Assembly: GCA_004210805.1 (NCBI GenBank)
Contig: SDXZ01000084.1
Location: 1 to 32,278 of the forward strand
Length of the DNA: 32,278 bases
From: Acidovorax sp.
GTDB lineage: Bacteria; Pseudomonadota; Gammaproteobacteria; Burkholderiales; Burkholderiaceae_C
Direction of reading: 5' to 3'
In this document: piece by piece, positions 8,097 through 16,486 of the stretch
Numbering within the stretch: the first letter of the stretch is position 1
Layout: each line of letters starts with the position of its first letter
The notes under the pieces: model-generated
Database searches by the model: none
Told to the model about the DNA's origin: nothing
What the model saw: only the letters and a program-made list of their open reading frames with translations
Program-made: the position numbers and the translations under genes

Positions 8097-8235
8097 GAAA
8101 CAGGGGTGTCCCGCCGGATCGGTCATGGATCAATGACCGGCAAGGGGGACTGAGAAATACCCTGGGGCCCCGCATCGCCAACGGCATGTACCCGCCCCGC
8201 TACCCGATCCAGGTCATGCTGGCGTGGGGAGTTTC
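8097..8235 (+). promoter_or_regulatory. TPP riboswitch with extended arm before thiOSGE
   Basis: GAAAC (8097-8101) pairs with GTTTC (8231-8235) as P1. Between them are AGGGGTG (8102-8108), a hairpin GGTCAT/ATGACC (8121-8138), GACTGAGAAATACCC (8148-8162), and ACCCGATCCAGG (8202-8213) followed by GCTGGCGTGGGGAG (8218-8231). The roughly 40 bases between ACCC and CGATCCAGG are an insertion compared with the copy at 5512, so the aptamer is about 139 bases instead of about 87. It should repress the thiO operon when TPP is high. The 93 bases down to thiO show no T-rich terminator. Confidence 0.9.
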
Positions 8236-8328
8236 CACCAGCGGCACAGCCCGTTTTGTCCCTTGCACCCTGGCCCGCACCTTCCATGCGCCTTGACTGC
8301 AGCACACGGACAACACACCGAATCGCCT

Positions 8329-9471
8329 ATGCCGCTCTTACCCTCATCATTTGCCATCCTCGGCGCAGGCCTCATGGGCCGCCTCTTGGCAGTGGAACTG
8401 GCCCGCCAGGGGCACCGGGTCGACGTCTACGACGCGGGCAGCCCGGCGGCTGAAGGCTCTGCCGCCACGGTGGCGGCAGCCATGCTGGCACCCCTGGCCG
8501 AGTCCGCCATCACCGAGCCCGGCGTGGTGCGCATGGGCCACCACGCCCTCACCCGCTGGCCCGAGCTGCTGGCACGGCTGGCCGAACCTGTGTTCTTTCA
8601 GCAGGCCGGTACCCTCATCGTCTGGCACCGGCAGGATGCCGCCGAGGCCCAGCGCCTGACCCGCCAGCTGGAAACCAACCAGCGCGCAGTGCCGGAGCTG
8701 CCCAACTTGCAAAAGCTCGATGCATCCGCCTTGGCCCAGGCCGAGCCCACGCTGGCGCACCGGTTCGCACAAGGCCTGTACCTGCCCGGCGAAGGCCAGC
8801 TGGACAACCGCCAGCTGCTGGCTGCCTTGGTGGTGGAGATGCAGCGCCTGGCGGTGTGCGCACATTGGCACGCACCGCGCTCCACCGAAGACTTCGCCCC
8901 CGGCCAGCCGGGCCAGCCCGACTGGGTGCTCGATTGCCGCGGGCTGGGCGCCAAGCCGCAGTGGGGCGCGCTGCGCGGCGTGCGCGGCGAGGTGGCGCGC
9001 ATCTACGCCCCGGATGTGACGCTGCAGCGCCCCACGCGGCTTGTGCACCCCCGCTACCCCATCTACATCGCGCCCAAACAGGACCACCTGTTCGTGATCG
9101 GCGCGACCGAGATTGAATCGGACGACCGCTCACCCGCCAGCGTGCGCTCCACCCTGGAACTGCTCTCGGCCGCCTACGCCGTGCACCCGGGCTTTGCCGA
9201 AGGCCGCATCCTGGAGTTGGCCACGCAGTGCCGCCCCACCCTGCCCAACAACCTACCTGCCATCCGCCAGCCCCGCCCGAGCGTGCTGGAGATCAACGGC
9301 CTGTACCGCCACGGCTTCATGATCGCGCCCGCGATGCTGGATGTGACGCTCGAAGTGCTTAACGCGGGACAATCGCCGCTTTCGCAACGTTTTGACCTTG
9401 CGCTGGACCTGGAGCCCACCCCCCTGGACCCGGCCAGCGCCGCAGCCGCAGCAGCCCGCGCCTTCGCATGA
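8329..9471 (+). CDS. thiO: Glycine oxidase ThiO (FAD-dependent)
   Basis: FAD-dependent amine oxidase (DAO family) of 380 residues. It oxidises glycine to iminoglycine, the dehydroglycine donor for the thiazole of thiamine, and uses oxygen, in line with an aerobic organism. The dinucleotide fold motif GAGLMG is at 12-17, with VDVYDAG after strand 2. VAAAMLAPLAES matches the family's substrate-side loop, and the C-terminal NGLYRHGFMIAPAM is the typical DAO end motif. ATG 8329 places GAGLMG at the expected distance from the N-terminus; no clear Shine-Dalgarno precedes it. It is the first gene after the second TPP riboswitch, and its stop overlaps the thiS start (ATGA at 9468-9471). Confidence 0.93.
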   Translation: MPLLPSSFAILGAGLMGRLLAVELARQGHRVDVYDAGSPAAEGSAATVAAAMLAPLAESAITEPGVVRMGHHALTRWPELLARLAEPVFFQQAGTLIVWHRQDAAEAQRLTRQLETNQRAVPELPNLQKLDASALAQAEPTLAHRFAQGLYLPGEGQLDNRQLLAALVVEMQRLAVCAHWHAPRSTEDFAPGQPGQPDWVLDCRGLGAKPQWGALRGVRGEVARIYAPDVTLQRPTRLVHPRYPIYIAPKQDHLFVIGATEIESDDRSPASVRSTLELLSAAYAVHPGFAEGRILELATQCRPTLPNNLPAIRQPRPSVLEINGLYRHGFMIAPAMLDVTLEVLNAGQSPLSQRFDLALDLEPTPLDPASAAAAAARAFA

Positions 9472-9671
9472 ACATCTCGATCTCCATCAATCAAGTCCCG
9501 CACGACCTGCCCGAGGGCGCCACCGTGGCCGACGCCGTGGCCGCCATCGCCGCCCGGCCACCCTTTGCGGTGGCCGTGAACACCACCTTTGTGCCCAACA
9601 CCCGCTACGCCGCGCACGCACTGCAGGCTGGGGACCGCGTGGAAATCATCTCGCCCGTGACGGGTGGCTGA
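9468..9671 (+). CDS. thiS: Sulfur carrier protein ThiS
   Basis: 67-residue ubiquitin-like carrier. Its C-terminal Gly-Gly (SPVTGG at the very end) is adenylated and converted to a thiocarboxylate that donates sulfur to thiazole synthase ThiG. The length and the internal pattern (ISINQVPHDLPEGATVADAV at the start, VAVNTTFVP, AGDRVEIISPVTGG) fit the family fully. It starts within the stop of thiO (4-base ATGA overlap) and lies between thiO and thiG in one operon. No thiF-like activating enzyme gene is in the window. Confidence 0.96.
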   Translation: MNISISINQVPHDLPEGATVADAVAAIAARPPFAVAVNTTFVPNTRYAAHALQAGDRVEIISPVTGG

Positions 9672-9690
9672 TTGAACCGATAAATACTGA

Positions 9691-9752
9691 GACAAATAGA
9701 CCCTCAGCGCTTATCCATCAAGCGCTAACAGCTATCAAAATCATAGTAACAA
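9691..9752 (-). repeat. Dispersed palindromic element, family 1, copy C (inverted)
   Basis: Same element as the others but in the opposite orientation: arms AGCGCTT (9706-9712) and AAGCGCT (9720-9726), then CTATCAAAATCATAG (9732-9746) on the right. It occupies most of the thiS-thiG gap and ends one base before the thiG ATG, so the thiG leader and its ribosome entry region are made of repeat sequence. Its 7-base loop is inverted with respect to its own flanks when compared with copy A. Confidence 0.85.
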
Positions 9753-9753
9753 C

Positions 9754-10566
9754 ATGACCACCTTGACGCCCCAAGACCCCCTGGTGCTCTACGGCCAGCA
9801 CTTTGCCAGCCGGCTGCTGCTTGGCACCTCCCGCTACCCCTCGCCCGCCGTGCTGGAGGCAGCGGTGCAGCGCGCACAGCCGGCGATGGTCACGGCGTCG
9901 CTGCGCCGCCAGGGCAGCAACCCGGCCGAGAGCGGCAGCAGCTTCTGGGAGCTGCTGCGCAAGCTGAACGTGCCGGTGCTGCCCAACACCGCGGGCTGCC
10001 ACAGCGCGCAAGAAGCCATCACCACCGCGCAGATGGCGCGCGAGGTGTTCAACACGCCGTGGATCAAGCTGGAGCTGATCGGCGACGACTACACCCTGCA
10101 GCCCGACACGCTCAACCTCGTGGGCGTGGCAGAGCACCTCATCAAGGAAGGTTTTCAGGTGCTGCCCTACTGCACCGAGGACCTGGTGGTCTGCCAGCGC
10201 CTGGTGGACGTGGGCTGCCAGGCCGTGATGCCCTGGGCCGCGCCCATCGGCACGGGCCGGGGCCCTGTTAACCCCTATGCACTGCAAACGCTGCGCGAGC
10301 GCCTGAACGTGCCGCTGCTGGTGGATGCCGGTCTGGGCCTGCCATCACACGCCTGCCAGGTGATGGAATGGGGCTACGACGGCGTACTGCTCAACACCGC
10401 GGTTGCGCTGGCGCAAGACCCGGTGGCCATGGCCGGTGCGTTTGCTGACGCGGTCAACGCCGGCCGCACCGCACACCGGGCGGGAGCCATGTCGGCCCAA
10501 GACGCAGCGCAGCCCAGCACGCCGGTGATGGGCACCCCTTTTTGGCACCATGCACAACATGCTTGA
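9754..10566 (+). CDS. thiG: Thiazole synthase ThiG
   Basis: TIM-barrel enzyme of 270 residues that joins 1-deoxy-D-xylulose 5-phosphate, dehydroglycine and ThiS-thiocarboxylate into the thiazole phosphate of thiamine. Seen: [10 protein letters not shown] near the N-terminus, [15 protein letters not shown], the Schiff-base lysine in [12 protein letters not shown] (K105), [27 protein letters not shown], and the phosphate-binding [12 protein letters not shown] short extra tail (about 245-270) follows the usual end. The ATG follows directly after repeat copy C and has no clear Shine-Dalgarno. The 3' end overlaps thiE by 17 bases, so coupling is likely. Confidence 0.97.
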   Translation: MTTLTPQDPLVLYGQHFASRLLLGTSRYPSPAVLEAAVQRAQPAMVTASLRRQGSNPAESGSSFWELLRKLNVPVLPNTAGCHSAQEAITTAQMAREVFNTPWIKLELIGDDYTLQPDTLNLVGVAEHLIKEGFQVLPYCTEDLVVCQRLVDVGCQAVMPWAAPIGTGRGPVNPYALQTLRERLNVPLLVDAGLGLPSHACQVMEWGYDGVLLNTAVALAQDPVAMAGAFADAVNAGRTAHRAGAMSAQDAAQPSTPVMGTPFWHHAQHA

Positions 10567-11458
10567 TACCGCCACCCTCGCGCAAGACATCATTGCGCAC
10601 CATGCCGCCACGTTTGCGGGTTTCGGGCCCGAACCGGTGCCTGCGCCCACCCGGGACGACCCCGTCTACCTCGCAGCATTACACGCCTGCAGCGCGCTGG
10701 GCTTTATCGCCCACGATGCCGAATGCGTGGCCAAAGCCTGGCAGGCCCGCGCACAGCGCACGGGCAGCGCCCAGCCCGGGCTGTGGCCCGACGCACCGGA
10801 GGACTTCGGCCTGCAACCGTTGCCCCGTGCGCAGGCATTCGCCACTTGCCCTCAGCACCTGGGCCTGTACGCGGTGTTGCCCGACGCCGAGTGGGTCGGC
10901 CGCATGGCCCGGGCGGGCGTGCCCACGGTGCAGCTGCGGTTCAAGTCCACGGACGCGGCAGCCATCGACCGCGAAGTGCGCGCCGCCGTACAGGCCGTGC
11001 AGGGCACCAACGCGCTGCTGTTCATCAATGACCACTGGCAGGTTGCCATTGCGGCCGGCGCTTATGGGATCCACCTGGGCCAGGAAGATCTGGACGCACT
11101 GAGCCCCGCCGACCTGCACACACTGCGCGCATCCGGGCTGCGCCTGGGCGTGAGCACCCATGGCTACGCTGAAATGGTGCGCGCGGACGCCGTGGGCCCC
11201 AGCTACATCGCCATGGGAGCCGTGTTCCCGACCACGCTCAAGAAGATGGCCACTGCCCCGCAGGGTGTTGGGCGGCTTGGGGGGTATGCGCGGCTTCTGC
11301 GCCACTACCCGCAGGTGGCGATTGGCGGGATTGGTGCGGAACAGTTTGACGACGTGCTGGCCACGGGCGTGGGCTCCATCGCGGTGGTGCGGGCCCTGGT
11401 GAACGCTGAAGATCCAGAAGCGGCTGCAGCCCAGTTGATGGAGCGGATGGGGCGCTGA
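10550..11458 (+). CDS. thiE: Thiamine-phosphate synthase ThiE with N-terminal extension
   Basis: Couples HMP-PP with thiazole phosphate to give thiamine phosphate. The ThiE barrel begins at about residue 102 ([10 protein letters not shown]) and keeps the family marks: TVQLRFKS (126-133), LFINDHWQ (157-164), GIHLGQEDL (173-181), LGVSTHG (199-205), [12 protein letters not shown] (221-232) and VAIGGIG (256-262). The 302 residues exceed the usual ~210 because of about 100 extra N-terminal residues rich in Ala/His with no recognised catalytic motif; they may be a remnant of another thiamine enzyme. ATG 10550 overlaps thiG by 17 bases; ATG 10559 is an alternative. Confidence 0.9.
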   Translation: MHNMLDTATLAQDIIAHHAATFAGFGPEPVPAPTRDDPVYLAALHACSALGFIAHDAECVAKAWQARAQRTGSAQPGLWPDAPEDFGLQPLPRAQAFATCPQHLGLYAVLPDAEWVGRMARAGVPTVQLRFKSTDAAAIDREVRAAVQAVQGTNALLFINDHWQVAIAAGAYGIHLGQEDLDALSPADLHTLRASGLRLGVSTHGYAEMVRADAVGPSYIAMGAVFPTTLKKMATAPQGVGRLGGYARLLRHYPQVAIGGIGAEQFDDVLATGVGSIAVVRALVNAEDPEAAAAQLMERMGR

Positions 11459-11622
11459 ATTTGTGGGTACACGGCCATTGCTTGCATGAGGCCGTGAGCC
11501 GGCAAGGCGTGGTGGGGTGCTGGTCAGCGGCGCTGAATACGCGGTGGATCGCACTGCCGCCAGGGGCGGGGCCCTCCGCCCGCCATGGCCAGCCGATGCC
11601 TTGAACACCCTGGGTGCCCCGG

Positions 11623-11650
11623 CGCATGAACGCGTTCAGGCGTTCATGCG
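11623..11650. terminator. 11-bp inverted repeat between convergent thiE and FimV-like gene
   Basis: CGCATGAACGC (11623-11633) and GCGTTCATGCG (11640-11650) are perfect complements with a 6-base loop. The position between two convergent stop codons suits a two-way terminator, but neither side has a T-tract. The remainder of 11459-11658 has no gene. Confidence 0.4.
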
Positions 11651-11658
11651 TTGAGGCG

Positions 11659-13893
11659 TCACTTGCTGCCGGATTTCTTCTGCTCCAACTCCAGCCGCAA
11701 TTCCATCAGGTCGTTGTCCATGCCAAAACCCACGGCCTGCCCTGCTGCAGGCGGCGCAGTGACCGGCACGGGAGGCAGATCGCTGAGCGTGAGGTGCGGC
11801 GGCTCGGACAGATCCAGGTCGAGCGGAGCGCCGCGCGTGTCGGGCTCTGTCCGCGGCCATGAGGCGGTTGCAGGCGCAGGCTGTGACGCAGGGGCGGCGC
11901 TTTTGCGCGGGACGTCGCCAAAGTCGAACTCCAGGCTGGCCGCCAACGAGTCCATCGGCGACGCATCCCTGGCGGCCGACGCGCGCGCTGGCTCCTCGAC
12001 GACTTCCGTTTCTACACGCGGTGGCGCCAGCGGCGTGGTGCGTTTGCGGGGCGCCGGCTCGCCACGGGCACTCGCCGGCGTGGTCTGCGCAATCGCCAGC
12101 AGAAGCAGCAGGTCGTCGTAAGCCGCGAGGTCAAAGGCTTCGACCGGCTCAGCCCCCGCGCGGCGGAAAAGCATCTTTTCAAGCAGCAGCAGCACCGACG
12201 GGGACGTCCACTCGGCCTCGATCTCGGCCAACGCGTCGGTGTAGTGGTACAGCATGCGGCCGGTGCGATGAAAGCTCGCAAACTCCGGCACCTGCGCGTT
12301 GAAGGATTGCATGAACTGCGCGCGCAGCTGCGTGAACTCGTCCACGCGGCTGAGGGTGTGGTACAGCCGCAAAAGTTCGAGGTAGGCCAGTGGCGAAATG
12401 TCCCCGCGCTCGGCGATGTGCTTTTTCAGCACTTCGATGGCCTGCTGGTGCTCCCCGACCGAAATGAAGAATTCGGCCTGCTGCTGGATATCGAAAAGCT
12501 CTTCGGGGCTGACGATGTGCAAAGTGGGTTCGCGCGCTGGGACGGCTGACGCTGCGGGCACTGGGGCGGCGGCAAGCGGAACCGATGCGCTTGGCACAGG
12601 CGAGGTGTCGACAAATGCGGGCACCAACGGCGCGGCACCCGACACGCTGGCAAGCGCCGGCCGGCCAGAGGTCCGCGGAGCCAGCGGCGCGGGCGCCGAA
12701 TGGGGCGAGGTGTCGGGCGGGGCCCAGGTGTCGCCAGGATGGGGAGACAGGCCCATCGCCGCGTCGTGCGCTGCAGCCAGGTCCCGGCCACCCATCGCAG
12801 CCACAGAGTCGCGCCATGCCCGCACGGCTTTCTCGGAGGCGCTGCGCAGGCGCGTCCAGGTCCACGCAACCAGTAGCAGCGCGGCCAGCAACAAGCCACC
12901 CAGCACATAAACCACCGTCGCGGGGAATCTCTCGCTCAAGGCCACTTCCAGTTGCTGCTGCACTTGGGCGGCACTGGCGCGGTCGCGGTTGGCCTGGGCG
13001 CGCAAGGCGGCCATGTCCGCCTCCAGGGCCTTGAGCCGATCGCTGTCCTGGACGTCCTCAGGCTGCGCATTCAAGGATTTCCACACGGCCGCCGCCTGCG
13101 CGCGCTGCGCCGAGGGCTGATCCGACGGCGTCACCAGCAGCTCTGGCGAAGTCCGCAGCGCCACGGGGCGATCCATCCAGAGATCGAGGGGCTCGACCAC
13201 CAGGCGTGGTCGGTTGCCGGCAGCGGAAGGCGCAGCCCCTGCCTTGGCCGGCGGAGTGACTGCGGGAGGCCGTGCCGCGCTGCGGGCCGGAGGCTGCGCA
13301 GGCGGGCGGGCGGCTGCCCTGGGAACTGTCGGGCCGGGTGCGGCAAGAGCCGGGGAGGCAATAGGCCGGCTGTCGGGCGCGGCAGGTGCCGCCGCAGGCA
13401 CCGGGGGCGCGCTGGCCACCGCGCGTGCGCCTGCACCAGGTGTTGCGCCTCGCAGGCTCTCCACCCCACCGGCGGACGGCAGTCGCGATACATCCACCGG
13501 TGACGCGGATCGCGCCACCGTGGTGGGAAGTTCAGAAAGAAAGGTGTAGGTTCGCGTGACCTTGCCGGCGCATCCGGCGGCGAGTGTGACCGTGAGCACC
13601 GGCTCGTCCACCGCTACCGTGGCCTGCACCCGCACGGCCGGGGGACGCCCGCGCATGTCGGGCAACGGTGTGACGCGCACCCTCGCGTCACCAATCGGGG
13701 TATCACCCGCCATCAGCTGGGCGGTGACACAAGAAGACGCTACATCAGAGCCAGGATCAGGCTGAACATCAAAGGAAAGATCCACCGGAGCACCCAACAC
13801 CACCATGCCCCTGCTGTTGCCGAGCGAGAGTGCCCAGGCGCCAGCAGCAACCACCCACAGACCGGCCCCCAAAATGGTGTTACGGATTTTCAC
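11659..13893 (-). CDS. FimV-like inner-membrane protein
   Basis: About 744 residues resembling the FimV/pilus-assembly family. The N-terminal part has a signal-like helix (KIRNTILGAGLWVVAAGAWA) followed by a FimV-type domain beginning LGAPVDLSFDVQP. A long Pro/Ala-rich periplasmic linker, a predicted coiled coil (DRLKALEADMAALRAQANRD), one membrane segment (VVYVLGGLLLAALLLVAW) and a TPR-like cytoplasmic part (EELFDIQQQAEFFISVGEHQ) follow. FimV proteins organise type IV pili and polar machinery through such a topology. A GTG at 13893 fits the signal peptide; an ATG at 13956 is possible. I see no LysM domain. An arm of repeat family 3 is read in frame at 12136-12154. Confidence 0.72.
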   Translation of the reverse strand: MKIRNTILGAGLWVVAAGAWALSLGNSRGMVVLGAPVDLSFDVQPDPGSDVASSCVTAQLMAGDTPIGDARVRVTPLPDMRGRPPAVRVQATVAVDEPVLTVTLAAGCAGKVTRTYTFLSELPTTVARSASPVDVSRLPSAGGVESLRGATPGAGARAVASAPPVPAAAPAAPDSRPIASPALAAPGPTVPRAAARPPAQPPARSAARPPAVTPPAKAGAAPSAAGNRPRLVVEPLDLWMDRPVALRTSPELLVTPSDQPSAQRAQAAAVWKSLNAQPEDVQDSDRLKALEADMAALRAQANRDRASAAQVQQQLEVALSERFPATVVYVLGGLLLAALLLVAWTWTRLRSASEKAVRAWRDSVAAMGGRDLAAAHDAAMGLSPHPGDTWAPPDTSPHSAPAPLAPRTSGRPALASVSGAAPLVPAFVDTSPVPSASVPLAAAPVPAASAVPAREPTLHIVSPEELFDIQQQAEFFISVGEHQQAIEVLKKHIAERGDISPLAYLELLRLYHTLSRVDEFTQLRAQFMQSFNAQVPEFASFHRTGRMLYHYTDALAEIEAEWTSPSVLLLLEKMLFRRAGAEPVEAFDLAAYDDLLLLLAIAQTTPASARGEPAPRKRTTPLAPPRVETEVVEEPARASAARDASPMDSLAASLEFDFGDVPRKSAAPASQPAPATASWPRTEPDTRGAPLDLDLSEPPHLTLSDLPPVPVTAPPAAGQAVGFGMDNDLMELRLELEQKKSGSK
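12136..12154. repeat. Single arm of repeat family 3 inside the FimV-like gene
   Basis: GGCTTCGACCGGCTCAGCC differs at one base from the arm at 2848-2866. On the coding strand it is read as part of AEPVEAF in the TPR-like region. Only one arm is present. Confidence 0.55.
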
Positions 13894-13965
13894 AATATGT
13901 TCTGGTTTTGGTGCAGACCATTCTTGCACATAAGTCCCGCGCAACGCCAGAGCCATAATGGCGCT

Positions 13966-15489
13966 ATGAAAATTCAGTTTCCCAACATCGGAATCGTCGG
14001 CACAGGGGCCATGGGCCGGGGCATTGCGCAGATTGCCGCGCAGGCCGGAAGCCAGGTGTTTTTGCTCGATGCAAACCCCGGTGCCGCGCAGGCCGCCCAG
14101 GCCGCGTTGCAGGAGCAGTGGGCCAAGCTGGTGACCAAGGGGCGCATCGACGCCGACCGGGCCAGTGCATTGGCCGCAAGGCTGCACCCCGTGCAGGCCG
14201 TCACCGATCTGGCGGGCTGCGACCTGGTCGTGGAAGCCATCGTCGAGCGCCTGGATGTGAAGAAAACGCTGTTTGCCGAGCTCGAAGCCGTGGTCCGCAG
14301 CGATGCGGTGCTAGCGACCAACACCTCCTCCCTGTCCGTCACCGCCATCGGCGCGGGGCTGCAGCGGCCCGAGCGTTTGGCGGGCTTCCACTTCTTCAAC
14401 CCCGTGCCCCTCATGAAAGTGGTCGAGGTGATTGCCGGGCTCAAGACCGATGCCGCGGTGTGCACCGCGCTGGCTGCCTATGCCAAAGAGATGGGCCACA
14501 CCCCCGTGCAGGCTCAAGACACGCCCGGCTTCATCGTGAACCACGCAGGCCGTGGGTTCGGCACCGAAGCATTGCGCATCGTGGGCGAAGGCGTGGCGGA
14601 CTTCGCCACCATCGACCGCATCCTGCGCGATCAGGTGGGCTTCAAGCTCGGACCGTTCGAGTTGATGGACCTCACGGCGCTCGACGTGTCCCATCCGGTA
14701 ATGGAATCCATCTACCGCCAGTACTACGACGAACCGCGTTTTCGCCCCAGCGTGATCACGGCGCAGCGGCTGGCCGGGGGCATGGTCGGCAAGAAGGTCG
14801 GTGAAGGCTTCTACCGCTATATCGACGGAGCTGCCCAGGTGCCGGCCGAGCCGCCCGTGCCGGTGGTGGCCGATATTCCGCCGGTGTGGGTCTCGCCCCG
14901 CGCTGCGCGGCGTGCCGAGCTGTACCAGTTGCTCAAGGACCTGGGCGCCACCATCGAGACGGGCCAGTCGCCATCGCCCCACGCCCTCACGCTGGTCGCG
15001 CCATTGGGCTTTGACATCACGACCGTGGCCGTGGTCGAGCGGCTGGACCCGGCCCGCACCATCGGCATCGACATGCTGGTGGAAGATGCAGCCACCAAGC
15101 GCCGCGTGCTGGCCACCAACCCTGCTACGCGCGTGGACATCCGCAATGCCGCGCATGCCCTGTTCGCACGCGACGGCAAGGCGGTGAGCGTGATCCGTGA
15201 CAGCGGTGGCTTCGTCACGCAGCGCGTGGTGGCCACCATCGTCAATATCGCGGCCGACATCTGCCAGCAGGGCATCTGCTCCCCCAAGGACCTGGAAACC
15301 GCCGTGACCTTGGGCCTGGGCTACCCACAGGGCCCGCTGGCGATGGGTGATCGCTGGGGCCCGACCAATATTCTGGAAGTGCTGTTCAACATGCAGACCG
15401 TGTACGGCGACACCCGCTACCGCCCCAGCCCGTGGCTGCGCCGCCGCGGTGCGATTGGCCTGAGCCTTTCTCACGTAGAAGAAGCCTGA
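13966..15489 (+). CDS. 3-hydroxyacyl-CoA dehydrogenase, PaaH-like
   Basis: NAD-dependent oxidation of 3-hydroxyacyl-CoA to 3-oxoacyl-CoA. The protein has 507 residues and two C-terminal domains, as in the PaaH/3-hydroxyadipyl-CoA type (about 475). The Rossmann motif GTGAMG is at 12-17. Catalytic H142 (GFHFFNP) and E154 (12 residues later, the spacing of human HADH) are present, and TNTSSLSVTAI and DTPGFIVNHAGRGFG are conserved. ATG 13966 is the only start close to the Rossmann strand; no clear Shine-Dalgarno is seen. The next gene is a PaaG-like crotonase, 40 bases away, so a two-gene operon for aromatic-CoA or fatty-acid breakdown is likely. The exact substrate is not shown by the sequence. 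Confidence 0.92.
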   Translation: MKIQFPNIGIVGTGAMGRGIAQIAAQAGSQVFLLDANPGAAQAAQAALQEQWAKLVTKGRIDADRASALAARLHPVQAVTDLAGCDLVVEAIVERLDVKKTLFAELEAVVRSDAVLATNTSSLSVTAIGAGLQRPERLAGFHFFNPVPLMKVVEVIAGLKTDAAVCTALAAYAKEMGHTPVQAQDTPGFIVNHAGRGFGTEALRIVGEGVADFATIDRILRDQVGFKLGPFELMDLTALDVSHPVMESIYRQYYDEPRFRPSVITAQRLAGGMVGKKVGEGFYRYIDGAAQVPAEPPVPVVADIPPVWVSPRAARRAELYQLLKDLGATIETGQSPSPHALTLVAPLGFDITTVAVVERLDPARTIGIDMLVEDAATKRRVLATNPATRVDIRNAAHALFARDGKAVSVIRDSGGFVTQRVVATIVNIAADICQQGICSPKDLETAVTLGLGYPQGPLAMGDRWGPTNILEVLFNMQTVYGDTRYRPSPWLRRRGAIGLSLSHVEEA

Positions 15490-15529
15490 CGCTTTACTGC
15501 CCTTTCCCTCGAAGTCGAAGGCCTAGTCC

Positions 15530-16309
15530 ATGACCGCAGAACTGCAGAGCACCAGCCGGGGCCAGACCCTGATCCTGACCCTTCGCAACCCCGAGCGGCG
15601 CAACGCCATCGACCCAGCGATGTACGCGGCGGGCGTGGAGGCGCTGAGCGTGGCTGAAAGCAGCGCCGACATCCGCAGCGTGGTCATCACCGGGTCTGAC
15701 GGCATGTTCTGCTCGGGGGGCAACCTGCAGCGGCTGCTGGCCAACCGGCAGCAGCCGCCCGAGGTGCAGGCGCAGAGCATTGAAGGCCTGCACAACTGGA
15801 TTGAGACCATCCGCACCTACCCGAAGCCCGTGGTCGCGGCGGTGGAAGGTGCGGCGGCGGGCGCGGGCTTCTCGCTGGCGCTGGCCTGCGACTTCATCGT
15901 CTCGGCTCGCAACGCGGTGTTTGTGATGGCGTACAGCAACGTGGCGCTGTCGCCCGATGGCGGCGCCAGCTGGAGCCTCTCGCAGGCGCTGCCCCGGCAG
16001 GCAGCCACCGAGATCCTCATGTGTGGCGACCGCATTAGCGCGGAACGCCTGCACGCGCTGGGCGTGGTCAACCGCATTGCTGAGCCCGGCGCAGCCCTCG
16101 ACGCTGCGCTGGCGCTGTGCGAACAGCTCAACGGCAAGGCACCCAATGCGCTTGCCAGCATCAAGGAACTGCTGGGCGAGGCACCCCAGGCCAGCCTCAC
16201 TGCGCACCTGGGCCGCGAGCGCGATCACTTTGTCAAAAACCTGCACCACATCAACGGTGGCGCGGGCATCACGGCTTTCCTTGAAAAAGGCGTGCCGCGC
16301 TACGAATAG
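15530..16309 (+). CDS. Enoyl-CoA hydratase/isomerase, PaaG-like
   Basis: Crotonase-fold enzyme of 259 residues. The oxyanion-hole segments are FCSGGNL (60-66) and AAAGAGFSLALACD (108-121). As in E. coli PaaG, the usual catalytic Glu of enoyl-CoA hydratases is not present; the FVMAYSNVALSPDGG stretch (131-145) supplies D143 where PaaG has its catalytic Asp. This suits an isomerase or the ring-oxepin branch of phenylacetate breakdown, but an ordinary 2,3-enoyl-CoA substrate cannot be excluded. It is the second gene of a pair with the 3-hydroxyacyl-CoA dehydrogenase, followed 31 bases later by a strong terminator. Weak ribosome site GAAGG at 15517-15521. Confidence 0.88.
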   Translation: MTAELQSTSRGQTLILTLRNPERRNAIDPAMYAAGVEALSVAESSADIRSVVITGSDGMFCSGGNLQRLLANRQQPPEVQAQSIEGLHNWIETIRTYPKPVVAAVEGAAAGAGFSLALACDFIVSARNAVFVMAYSNVALSPDGGASWSLSQALPRQAATEILMCGDRISAERLHALGVVNRIAEPGAALDAALALCEQLNGKAPNALASIKELLGEAPQASLTAHLGRERDHFVKNLHHINGGAGITAFLEKGVPRYE

Positions 16310-16340
16310 CGCCACATCCTTGTCGCCCGCACCCACCCTA

Positions 16341-16382
16341 AGCCCCGGCTTGCTGACCAGCAACCGGGGCTTTTTCTTTTCT
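16341..16382 (+). terminator. Rho-independent terminator after the crotonase gene
   Basis: AGCCCCGG (16341-16348) pairs with CCGGGGCT (16364-16371), with a further TTGCTG/CAGCAA stem inside, followed by a T-rich run (16371-16382). This is the clearest intrinsic terminator in the window and closes the 3-hydroxyacyl-CoA dehydrogenase/crotonase pair. Confidence 0.93.
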
Positions 16383-16486
16383 TAGCGCTGCTGGCGGAGC
16401 ACAGACACGCAGGTGACAACCCTGACGCAGGACGAAGGTCCCTGACGCGACAATGGTCCTGTTTCTAGTCACGCAAAAGACAGGCC

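Noticed and set aside
13894..14187. Extension of the FimV-like protein upstream to 14187
   Set aside because: The extension would be antisense to the start of the 3-hydroxyacyl-CoA dehydrogenase gene and gives no signal peptide; the GTG at 13893 fits better.
14311..15474. 387-codon minus-strand frame opposite the 3-hydroxyacyl-CoA dehydrogenase
   Set aside because: Shadow of the sense gene; no recognisable protein.
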